Assembly (NCBI RefSeq): GCF_900156285.1
Contig: NZ_FTNC01000001.1
Span: forward strand, 326,678-390,677
Reading direction: 5' to 3'
Source of the DNA: Halanaerobium kushneri
Lineage (GTDB): Bacteria > Bacillota > Halanaerobiia > Halanaerobiales > Halanaerobiaceae
Length of the DNA stretch: 64,000 nt
The notes under the pieces are model-generated. The model searched no databases. It saw nothing but the letters and a program-made list of their open reading frames with translations, and was not told the origin of the DNA. The first letter of the stretch is position 1, and every line of letters begins with the position of its first letter. Position numbers and translations under genes: made by a program. This document shows positions 36,882 to 44,842 of the stretch, one piece after another.

Positions 36882-37331
36882 TCACCCTACCCTCAAGAAA
36901 GTTTCTACTGAATAATTATTATTTCCATTATTCCAGCTTATATCTATTACAACTAATCGAATATCATTTAAATAAACATCTGTAGTCTGATCTATATTGG
37001 TAAAATCGTTATACTCTATAAGATTTTGATCTAAATATTTTAAAGTCATTTCTAGATCATAATCATCAGCATATAAAGTATAGTTACTGCTTAAATTACT
37101 TTCGATCTCACTCTCTAAATTATCCAAATCACTCTGAGTTTTATATTCCCCAGTCTTAAGCACCTCGATAGTATTATTAACAATATCATGAGATTGAGAT
37201 AAAACTTCACTTTGACTTATATGACCAATACTATTAGTAAAATAATTTGAAATTGGAAAAAATGCTATTGTTAAAATTACAATAGCTGCCATAACTTCCA
37301 CAAGACTGAACCCACTACATTTTTTATTCAT
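36882..37331 (-). CDS. Minor prepilin (PilV-like)
   Basis: A 149-aa minor pilin with short leader MNKKCSG and cleavage motif G/FSLVEVMAAIVILTIAFFPI, characteristic of PilV/GspI. The C-terminal part ends in VVIDISWNNGNNNYSVETFLRVG, a common ending of PilV-type proteins. GAAGG lies upstream of the ATG. The leader contains a cysteine that would be removed on processing. Confidence 0.72.
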   Translation of the reverse strand: MNKKCSGFSLVEVMAAIVILTIAFFPISNYFTNSIGHISQSEVLSQSHDIVNNTIEVLKTGEYKTQSDLDNLESEIESNLSSNYTLYADDYDLEMTLKYLDQNLIEYNDFTNIDQTTDVYLNDIRLVVIDISWNNGNNNYSVETFLRVG

Positions 37332-37352
37332 TTTATCAGCCTTCTTTCTTAA

Positions 37353-38537
37353 TTAACTTTCTTCCCAACTCATAATACTAACTGTACTCCCATTACTACT
37401 CCCTGAAGAATTTGCGAAAATTTCATTCAAATCAATATCATATTTGTCTGCTATCTGATTGAATACCTCAATATATCCCTTATCATGAACAAATTTACCT
37501 CCATGATTCAAATTTGAATTGTGATCTGTAAATAAACTTCCTATAATTTCATAATCACCAGAATTAGTATTAATATTATTATCTGTCATCAATAGTCCTT
37601 TAAAATTATTAACTTGTGGATTAGCATTTTGAGAAAAATAAACTAAAGAATAACTATCCAAATAACTATTATTTGAATAATTAACATTAAATTGTTTTTG
37701 ATTTGCATTTAAATTACCATCTACAATTAATACTCCATTTCCTTTAATCAAAACATCTTTATTTAAGGTCATGTTATTATTAACATAAACGATTTTATCT
37801 TCTAAGTCTAATACTGTTTCCCCATTAATCACATTTGAAAAATCATTCTGATAATCTGACCAATTAATTACTTCTGCTTTAGTCTGTGCATTACTAAAAA
37901 AATCTTTTATTATTTCTAACTCTTTAGTTATATAATCATCATTTTTATCTATCTCTTTGATATTATCACTTGATTTAACTGTCCCATCCGGGTTTAAAAA
38001 ATTATCAGGATGATTTATTTTAGTAGAAATTACCTTTCCACCTTTTGGATCATCAATTGCACTTAAAGTTAAGTTACCAGCGTTGACATTAAGATTCCCG
38101 TTACTAGCAATTAAATAATCAAATAAACCGGATAAAGAAGACAAATTTAAAGAAATAATTATTTCTTTAAACGAATTATTTATATTTGCCTCTGATTTAA
38201 TTTTATAATCATAATCTTCTGTCTCGGATTTCAAAATAAAAAGATCAAAATCATTCAAACTAAGATCCTGATTTAACTCATTTACTGAAAAATACTTATC
38301 ATTATCATTCAATAAATCTTTAACAGACTCACTATTGTTTTTTAACAGATCAATTCCTCTCTCAATACCAGCCTCGGCCATATAAAAAGACCTGACATCA
38401 TTTTCATATTTCTTAGTCAAAGAAATATTATTATTAATACTACCAGCAAGTGTAGTTGCAAGAATAGCAAGTACACTAATTATGATAATTGAAAGAATTA
38501 GTACTGCTCCCTCTTCATTTTTAAAAATTTCAATCAC
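37353..38537 (-). CDS. PilX-like pilus protein with large beta-rich domain (second copy)
   Basis: A 394-aa protein of the same design as the one at 35254: N-terminal EEGAVLILSIIIISVLAILATTLAG, DVRSFYMAEAGIERGIDLL (PilX signature), then a beta-rich domain with LIASNGNLNVNAGNLTLSAID and LIKGNGVLIVDGNLNANQ. It ends GSTVSIMSWEES, similar to the tail of the first copy. The start is GTG at 38537 without a clear ribosome site; GAGGTG overlaps this codon and would fit an ATT three codons further in. Probably a minor pilus component. Confidence 0.62.
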   Translation of the reverse strand: MIEIFKNEEGAVLILSIIIISVLAILATTLAGSINNNISLTKKYENDVRSFYMAEAGIERGIDLLKNNSESVKDLLNDNDKYFSVNELNQDLSLNDFDLFILKSETEDYDYKIKSEANINNSFKEIIISLNLSSLSGLFDYLIASNGNLNVNAGNLTLSAIDDPKGGKVISTKINHPDNFLNPDGTVKSSDNIKEIDKNDDYITKELEIIKDFFSNAQTKAEVINWSDYQNDFSNVINGETVLDLEDKIVYVNNNMTLNKDVLIKGNGVLIVDGNLNANQKQFNVNYSNNSYLDSYSLVYFSQNANPQVNNFKGLLMTDNNINTNSGDYEIIGSLFTDHNSNLNHGGKFVHDKGYIEVFNQIADKYDIDLNEIFANSSGSSNGSTVSIMSWEES

Positions 38538-38542
38538 CTCAT

Positions 38543-39007
38543 CTAAATTCTTGACTTAATAGATTTTTCTATTTTAAAAGTATTATTATCATTTTTTAAC
38601 TCAAAATTATATTTGATTAAATTATTATTTTCTTCAAAACTATAATTTTCAATAATATTTTCAGTTAGATAACGTTTTGTATTTTCTTTAACATTTATTA
38701 CAACTAATCTTTTATTTTCAATAAAAAATTTAAATTCTTCATTATTATCTTTATCTAAAAAAATCAATTGTTTATTTATTGACACATCAATTTGTTCAGG
38801 TTTTGTATTTCTAATTTTTTTGTCTAGATTTGCATAAATAACTTTAGTTTGCTGAAATAATTCAACTTTACTTTGATTAATACTAAAAAACTTCCACCCT
38901 GACATATTTAAACTGAACAAAACGCCTAGAATTATAGTTATTAAAACTATTGAAAGCATTACTTCTATTAAGGTGAAAGCATTTTCTTTTTTTAGATTCA
39001 ACAGCAT
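38543..39007 (-). CDS. Minor prepilin (PilW/GspJ-like) with Ala at the cleavage site
   Basis: A 154-aa minor pilin with leader MLLNLKKENA and motif A/FTLIEVMLSIVLITIILG. The residue before the cut is Ala rather than the usual Gly. The C-terminal domain is rich in Asn, Lys and Glu. Its ATG shares bases with the stop codon of the preceding prepilin gene (TGATG), so it is made by coupled translation. Confidence 0.7.
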   Translation of the reverse strand: MLLNLKKENAFTLIEVMLSIVLITIILGVLFSLNMSGWKFFSINQSKVELFQQTKVIYANLDKKIRNTKPEQIDVSINKQLIFLDKDNNEEFKFFIENKRLVVINVKENTKRYLTENIIENYSFEENNNLIKYNFELKNDNNTFKIEKSIKSRI

Positions 39008-39366
39008 CACCCCTCAGAAACATAGGATACTAATTCTAAATCTTTATTTTGATCCCAATTTACTATTACAGTTATTTTATAAAGTGATGAATCATCTTCT
39101 GCTTCCATCTGCAAATCTATATCATAAATCTCCTTTTGATATGGATAATTATTTAAATCAATTTCATTAAACTCTTGTGCTTTTAATTTTTCTAGTTCAG
39201 TTTGAGCAATTATAATTGCCTTTTCTCTCTCATCAAGAGCACTAATCATCCTGGCACTGTTAATAAAAAAACCCGAAAAAGCAATCCCCACAATTCCTAC
39301 AACTGCAATTGCTACAATAATTTCAACTAATGTAAAACCTTTATTATTAAATTTAATCATTGCCAC
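39007..39366 (-). CDS. Minor prepilin (PilV/GspI-like)
   Basis: A 119-aa minor pilin with leader MAMIKFNNKG and cleavage motif G/FTLVEIIVAIAVVGIVG, then REKAIIIAQTELEKLKAQEF, which is typical for PilV/GspI proteins. The start is a GTG (or an ATG two codons later) with GGAGGAG upstream. It is directly downstream of pilD. Confidence 0.72.
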   Translation of the reverse strand: MAMIKFNNKGFTLVEIIVAIAVVGIVGIAFSGFFINSARMISALDEREKAIIIAQTELEKLKAQEFNEIDLNNYPYQKEIYDIDLQMEAEDDSSLYKITVIVNWDQNKDLELVSYVSEG

Positions 39367-39383
39367 AAAATCTCCTCCAAATA

Positions 39384-40133
39384 TTAAAAGAAAAGTGAAA
39401 GATACCAGTCAATCAAAAAGTCTCCAAAAAAGATCATAATCACAGCACCAAAACAAATAAATGGACCAAAAGGAATTCGATCTTTTCTCTCCATTATGCC
39501 AGCTCCCATTAAAGTTAAACCAATAATAGAACCAAGTAAAGAACCTATAAATATTCCTGCCAGAGTATTAATAGTTCCTAAAAAAGCCCCTAACATTGAT
39601 GCAAGCTTGACATCTCCCATACCCATTCCACCTTTAAAAATTAAAGCAACAGCCAGAAGTATTAAAGCTGGAATAATTATGCCGAGTAAAGAAGAAAAGA
39701 AAGTAAGATGATTAAAAATCATTGCTGCCAATAAGCCAATAAAAATACCGGAATAGGTAATTACATTTGGTATAATCATATATTTATAATCAATCAAAGA
39801 AATAGCAATTAAAGCGGATAATAATAATAAGATAATAAATAATTCAACAGTTAAACCAAACTTAAAATAAGCTGCTAAAAAGAAAAAGGCGGTAAGAATT
39901 TCTACCAGCGGATACTGCCAGGAAATGCTGGCACCACAATATCTGCACTTACCGCCATTAATTACAAAAGAAACTACTGGAATTAAATCAATAGCTTTTA
40001 ATCTGGTATTACATTGAGGACAGTGAGATCCTGGTTTTACAATAGATTCTTTTTCCGGCAGTCTGTAGATAACTACATTTAAAAAACTACCTATTATTAA
40101 ACCTAATATAAAGAAATATATTGTTAAAATCAT
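39384..40133 (-). CDS. pilD: Prepilin peptidase / N-methyltransferase
   Basis: PilD (249 aa) cleaves prepilin leaders and methylates the new N terminus. It has about eight membrane helices, the four-cysteine cytoplasmic domain (CPQC and CRYC, residues about 38-65), and the two catalytic aspartates in ISLIDYKYMIIPN and GGMGMGDVKLASMLG. It is the only prepilin peptidase in the window and presumably also serves the pseudopilins encoded at 11896-13707. Confidence 0.95.
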   Translation of the reverse strand: MILTIYFFILGLIIGSFLNVVIYRLPEKESIVKPGSHCPQCNTRLKAIDLIPVVSFVINGGKCRYCGASISWQYPLVEILTAFFFLAAYFKFGLTVELFIILLLLSALIAISLIDYKYMIIPNVITYSGIFIGLLAAMIFNHLTFFSSLLGIIIPALILLAVALIFKGGMGMGDVKLASMLGAFLGTINTLAGIFIGSLLGSIIGLTLMGAGIMERKDRIPFGPFICFGAVIMIFFGDFLIDWYLSLFF

Positions 40134-40157
40134 TTTGTCACTGTCCTTTCATATTGC

Positions 40158-40571
40158 TTAATTACCAGAAATGTCACCTGTGTTTAAATCAATTTGTAAA
40201 TCATTTATATCTCCATCAGTATTCTCAAGTGTAATAGTTGTAGCTCCACTACTTATTGTTGTTGTACCAGATGGGAGACTCCATCCATCACTCATTATGT
40301 CACTTACTGAACTATTATCTGTATATTCAGCAACAATTGTATCAAAATTAATAGATCCAGTTGTAGTATTTTCAGTAAAATACATATTAACATAGGTGCT
40401 CAGATTATCTAAAGTAGCCTGACCAGATGCATATACAGCCTTATCCCTAACTCCTGTTAATCTCGGAATTGCAATCCCTGCCAGAATACCTAATACTGCT
40501 ATAACTACTAATAACTCAATAAGTGTAAAACCTTTATCTCCACCAGCAAGTATTTCTCTAAATTTCCTCAT
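40158..40571 (-). CDS. pilA: Major type IV pilin
   Basis: A 137-aa prepilin with leader ending AGGDKG and cleavage motif G/FTLIELLVVIAVLGILAGIAIPRLTGVRDKA. The mature domain is small, Thr/Ser/Asp-rich and without cysteines, so it has no disulfide-bonded D-region. The high Ser/Thr content fits O-glycosylation. The ATG at 40571 follows AAGGAG by eight bases; a GTG three codons earlier is less likely. It is next to pilD and an O-antigen-ligase-like gene. Confidence 0.85.
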   Translation of the reverse strand: MRKFREILAGGDKGFTLIELLVVIAVLGILAGIAIPRLTGVRDKAVYASGQATLDNLSTYVNMYFTENTTTGSINFDTIVAEYTDNSSVSDIMSDGWSLPSGTTTISSGATTITLENTDGDINDLQIDLNTGDISGN

Positions 40572-40637
40572 TCTTATCACTCCTTTTTTTAGTTAAAAAC
40601 ATATCAACAAAATTTAAATGCCCTTTATAAAATTACT

Positions 40638-42482
40638 TCACCTCCTTCTTCCCATTTTCCTGCCTTTTATTTCTACAGCGATTCCCAACCCCAGAATAAT
40701 CCAAAATACAGGAGCCACCGAAACAACACTATCATTAAAGAAGGCAGCTACAGAATAAGCTGTAAAGGCTGCTAAAAAAGCTAAACCAGTTCTAGAATAG
40801 TAATCACTAAAATGATAATTAAAATATTTTCTAAAGTTCTTAAAAAAGAATCTGCCAAATAATAAAATTACAGCCAATAAAGAAATCAATCCTGTATTAA
40901 AAGCAATCTGCAGATAAAGATTATGCGGTTTATCGACTATTATTTTAGGATTATTAAAATATTTAAACTTACCCACTACATCATGCTGGGGAAAGAAAAT
41001 AGCGAAAGTATCGGGACCATAACCTGTAAAAATTGCTTCTTTCATTAGCGGTAGAGTTCTGGACCAAATATAACCTCTTTTAGAGGCCAGCATTTCTTTA
41101 CCTTCAAAACCAAAGCTTTTAACATCTTCTAAAGGATAAATATTACCTCTCATTCCAATTAAGAAAAAGCCATTTAACTCACTGCTGTAGAGGAATTCTC
41201 CACTTTTATTTCCATACTTTAATTCTAAGATTCTATTTTCAAATTTCTGTTTTGAATTTTCTAAAACTCTAAATCTGTAAGCTTTTAAATTTGGATCTGT
41301 AAAAGAAAAAAAATCTTTTCCCTTATTATTTTGGCTTTCATTATTGTTCTCTTCATTATTAATTAAAGAAAAATCTAATCTCTGATCATCCTGGTTTAAT
41401 ACATATATCTGATAATTATCCTCCTGGTCAAATCCAAATCTCAATCTTTCTGCAGCTGTATAGAATTTAAGATAGCCATTTTCAGACTTTAATTCTTCAA
41501 TTTCTGCCTCTTCTCCCTGAAAAGCCAGCTGAGTTTCACTTCCCAGAGATAAAAATTCTTTTCTTAAAGAACCATCTGTATATATATCCATTATCGTAAA
41601 AACAATTAAAAATATTAAGAGTAAAGCTAAAACTTTTTTAACTTTCTCTAATATTTTTTTATTCAAGATCACAACCACTACCAAAGTTGAAAAGATTGCT
41701 CCTAAGATCCCAGCTCTAGATAATGATCCCAGCCAGGCTGCAAAGATAAAAGAACTTGAAATAGTTAAAAATACAATTCTTTTTTTACTTTCAGCAAAGA
41801 AATATAAGACCAAACTCAACATCAGCAGCATTGAAAAATAGCTGCCTGCATAATTGGGATTGTAAAAAGTAGCAAATAGAATATTACTGCCTTCAAATCT
41901 AAAATCCATTGCAGTCGAAAGCTCAGCAAAATTACTTCCTGGTAAAATCAACTTTTGTCCCAGAACATTCTGAAAAAAATCATAGCCGAAGAACTGGCTT
42001 AACCCAATAATAGCAATAATAACAGCTGATATCAGTAATGCAGTTAGCAAAAATTCAAATTGCTGCTTATTATTAAAAATATTAATTGTAATGACTAAAA
42101 TTAACAGATAAGAAATCAAAACTGCCATTCCCTCATACCGATCTGGAAATCCCTGCAGTGATGTCAGCTGTGCCTTTGAAAAAACTGTCGATAAGATTAT
42201 CATAATTAGATAAATAAAAATCGGATAATAATAAAATGTTTTTTTAAGTTTTTCTCCAGCTTCACTTTTATAATAAATATAAAAAGAGATTAAAGCCAGC
42301 AGAGTAAATGCAAGTAAAAAAATCATTTTATAATAGGAAAAAAAATCAGTATTATAATCTCTTATCCAGTAAGAAGCAACAACTTCTGATAATTCTATTT
42401 TTTTATAGCGGACTATCAGCGGTACTACTGCAGCAATTAAAATAATCGGTAAAACATATAATTTATCCTTTATTTTCTGCAA
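40638..42482 (-). CDS. O-antigen ligase-like / pilin oligosaccharyltransferase-like membrane protein
   Basis: A 614-aa polytopic protein with roughly a dozen membrane helices and a large extracytoplasmic loop (about residues 305-480). Wzy/WaaL-type landmarks are present: LGSLSRAGILGA and IVDKPHNLYLQIAFNTGL with the conserved His. It begins with TTG after GGAGGTGG. Its place between pilC and pilA suggests it attaches glycans to pilin, as PilO/TfpO-type ligases do, but this is inference; O-antigen or other polysaccharide ligation is possible. The tail ends GRKMGRRR. A decayed relative lies at 7565-7699. Confidence 0.75.
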   Translation of the reverse strand: MQKIKDKLYVLPIILIAAVVPLIVRYKKIELSEVVASYWIRDYNTDFFSYYKMIFLLAFTLLALISFYIYYKSEAGEKLKKTFYYYPIFIYLIMIILSTVFSKAQLTSLQGFPDRYEGMAVLISYLLILVITINIFNNKQQFEFLLTALLISAVIIAIIGLSQFFGYDFFQNVLGQKLILPGSNFAELSTAMDFRFEGSNILFATFYNPNYAGSYFSMLLMLSLVLYFFAESKKRIVFLTISSSFIFAAWLGSLSRAGILGAIFSTLVVVVILNKKILEKVKKVLALLLIFLIVFTIMDIYTDGSLRKEFLSLGSETQLAFQGEEAEIEELKSENGYLKFYTAAERLRFGFDQEDNYQIYVLNQDDQRLDFSLINNEENNNESQNNKGKDFFSFTDPNLKAYRFRVLENSKQKFENRILELKYGNKSGEFLYSSELNGFFLIGMRGNIYPLEDVKSFGFEGKEMLASKRGYIWSRTLPLMKEAIFTGYGPDTFAIFFPQHDVVGKFKYFNNPKIIVDKPHNLYLQIAFNTGLISLLAVILLFGRFFFKNFRKYFNYHFSDYYSRTGLAFLAAFTAYSVAAFFNDSVVSVAPVFWIILGLGIAVEIKGRKMGRRR

Positions 42483-42512
42483 TAAGCACCACCTCCATAA
42501 TTTTTATAGCTC

Positions 42513-43724
42513 CTAAAACTGCTGATACATATCAAACATTGGAGTTACAATTGAAACAGCAACAAAACCAACCATTACCGCCAGCAGAACAATCATTATC
42601 GGTTCAATTAGAGAAATTGCACCATCAACACTTGCTTCTACCTGACGGTCATAAAAGGTTGAAATCTTATTTAACATTGTACCAATAGATCCTGTTTCTT
42701 CTCCTACACTTAACATCTGGACCACCATTGCTGGGAATTCTCCACTATCCTCCAAAGGTTCAGATAAATTACTTCCTTCTCTAACTCTGACTCTAGCAGC
42801 TGTTAAAACTTCTCCATAAACTTTATTACCCACTACATCTTCTACAATAGCCAGCGCAGTTAAAAGATCTACACCACTATCAACTAAGATAGCAAGTGTA
42901 CTGGAAAAACGAGAAATATAAACTTTTCGCAGCATAGAACCCACAACTGGAATCTTTAAAATCCAGCGATCAGTTTTTTCTTTTCCAGCAGGAGTATTCC
43001 TAAACCTGGCCAAAATAAATAGCATTATAATAAAAGCTAAAAGTAAAGCCCACCAATAGTTTTGCAAAAAAGTACTGATCCCTAAGAGCATTCTGGTCGG
43101 TAAAGGTAACTCTGAACCAAAATCTCTAAACATATCAACAAATTGAGGTACAACCTGAGTTACTAAAAAGATAACAACAACAATTCCAACAGCTAAAATT
43201 ACAGCTGGATAATAAAGAGCTGAACGAACCATAGAATTTAATTCGTCCTGACGATCATAATGAGCTGCTAGTTTGTTCAAAATAGTATCTAAAACACCAC
43301 CGGACTCTCCAGCTTTAACCAATTGTATATAAAGCTGCGGAAAAACTGCAGGATGTTTAGCCATAGCATCCGCAAGAGAAATACCTGTCTCTACATCATC
43401 TCTTACCTGACGAATCACATCTCTTAATCGTTGATGCTCTGTCTGATCAACCAGAATATTTAGGGCATCAACCAGAGAAATTCCAGCATCAATCATTGCT
43501 GCAAACTGTTGAGAAAATACAGAAAGATCTTTAATTTTCACCTTAAGATGTTTTTTAATAAATTCTCCTACATCAATTGCCTTTCTTTTTTCACTTATTT
43601 CTGTAATATAGTAGCCTTTTTCTCTGAGTTGTCTGGCAATTACTGACTTATTTTCAGCCTCAATTGTACCTTCAACTACATCTCCTTCTTTATTCTTTGC
43701 AGTATATTGAAATTCTATTGCCAT
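42513..43724 (-). CDS. pilC: Type IV pilus platform protein PilC
   Basis: PilC (403 aa) is the inner-membrane platform rotated by PilB and PilT. It begins with the usual YTAKNKEGDVVEGTIEAEN region, followed by two GspF domains: FSQQFAAMIDAGISLVDALNIL with GESGGVLDTILNKLA, and SRFSSTLAILVDSGVDLLTALAIV with GEETGSIGTMLNKISTFY. Three membrane segments (about 170-195, 220-245, 375-398). Full family length, unlike the paralogue at 13781. Confidence 0.95.
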   Translation of the reverse strand: MAIEFQYTAKNKEGDVVEGTIEAENKSVIARQLREKGYYITEISEKRKAIDVGEFIKKHLKVKIKDLSVFSQQFAAMIDAGISLVDALNILVDQTEHQRLRDVIRQVRDDVETGISLADAMAKHPAVFPQLYIQLVKAGESGGVLDTILNKLAAHYDRQDELNSMVRSALYYPAVILAVGIVVVIFLVTQVVPQFVDMFRDFGSELPLPTRMLLGISTFLQNYWWALLLAFIIMLFILARFRNTPAGKEKTDRWILKIPVVGSMLRKVYISRFSSTLAILVDSGVDLLTALAIVEDVVGNKVYGEVLTAARVRVREGSNLSEPLEDSGEFPAMVVQMLSVGEETGSIGTMLNKISTFYDRQVEASVDGAISLIEPIMIVLLAVMVGFVAVSIVTPMFDMYQQF

Positions 43725-43746
43725 CTTTTAAACCTCCCTCCCGGGA

Positions 43747-44817
43747 TTAAAATTCTCCACTAATTTTTTTCTTAACATAATCAGGATCATCAGATCTTCT
43801 CACTGCTTCATCATATTCTATTAATCCCTGATTGTATAAATCAACCAGATAATTATTCATCATAATCATGCCATATTTGCCACCAGTCTGCATTGCAGAA
43901 AGCAGTTGATGAGTTTTCCCTTCACGAATAATATTTCTGACAGCAGATGTCGCAACTAAAATTTCCATGGCCGCTATACGGGCATTTTCATCTTTTCTAT
44001 TTACTAATTGTTGTGATATAATGCCATTTATTGAAGCTGCTAGCTGGGTTCTTACCTGCTGTTGTTGATGTGCAGGGAAAACATCAATAATTCTTTCTAC
44101 AGTACTGGGAGCATCATTTGTATGCAAAGTAGCAAAAACTAAATGTCCAGTCTCTGATGCTTCTAGAGCTGTAGATATGGTTTCCAAATCTCTCATCTCA
44201 CCCACAAGGATTACATCTGGATCCTGTCTTAAAGCAGCTCTCAATCCTGCTTTAAATGACATTGTATCAAAACCAATTTCTCTTTGATGTACTATTGATT
44301 TATCATGAGTATGCAAATATTCAATTGGATCTTCTAAAGTAATAATATGCGCATGCCTATTGGCATTAATCATATTGACCATTGCAGCAAGAGTAGTAGA
44401 TTTACCACTCCCAGTTGGACCGGTGCATAAAATAAGTCCTTTCCTCTGCATTGACAATTTTTTTAAAATATCTGGTAAACCTAATGAATCAATATCAGGT
44501 ACTTCTTGAGGAATTATTCTTAAAGCTAAACTAACTGAACCTCTTTGTTTAAAGGCATTTACTCTAAATCTTGAGTGACCAGGCAAACTATAAGAAAAGT
44601 CAATCTCACCAAGTTCTTCAAAAGTATCCCATTGCCTTTTTGTCATTAAGTCCTTTGCAATTTCTTTAACTTCACTTATTTCAAGTTTATTTGGATATTC
44701 CTCATAATAAGTGAGTTTCCCATTGTATCTAATAATGGGTTTTTCTTTAACTGTTAAATGAAGATCAGAAACCGAACGATCTTTTGCTAATTTTTTCATA
44801 ACATCAAGAACATCCAT
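43747..44817 (-). CDS. pilT: Pilus retraction ATPase PilT
   Basis: PilT (356 aa) powers pilus retraction. Motifs: Walker A GPTGSGKSTTLAAM, Asp box ITLEDPIEYLH, Walker B LRQDPDVILVGEMRD, His box GHLVFATLHTNDAPSTVERIIDVFP, and the PilT-specific C-terminal AVRNIIREGKTHQL. Presence of PilT indicates a dynamic pilus, able to twitch or take up DNA. The ATG at 44817 has GGGAGGG at good spacing. Confidence 0.96.
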   Translation of the reverse strand: MDVLDVMKKLAKDRSVSDLHLTVKEKPIIRYNGKLTYYEEYPNKLEISEVKEIAKDLMTKRQWDTFEELGEIDFSYSLPGHSRFRVNAFKQRGSVSLALRIIPQEVPDIDSLGLPDILKKLSMQRKGLILCTGPTGSGKSTTLAAMVNMINANRHAHIITLEDPIEYLHTHDKSIVHQREIGFDTMSFKAGLRAALRQDPDVILVGEMRDLETISTALEASETGHLVFATLHTNDAPSTVERIIDVFPAHQQQQVRTQLAASINGIISQQLVNRKDENARIAAMEILVATSAVRNIIREGKTHQLLSAMQTGGKYGMIMMNNYLVDLYNQGLIEYDEAVRRSDDPDYVKKKISGEF

Positions 44818-44842
44818 CGGCATCCCTCCCTTATAAAAGATT

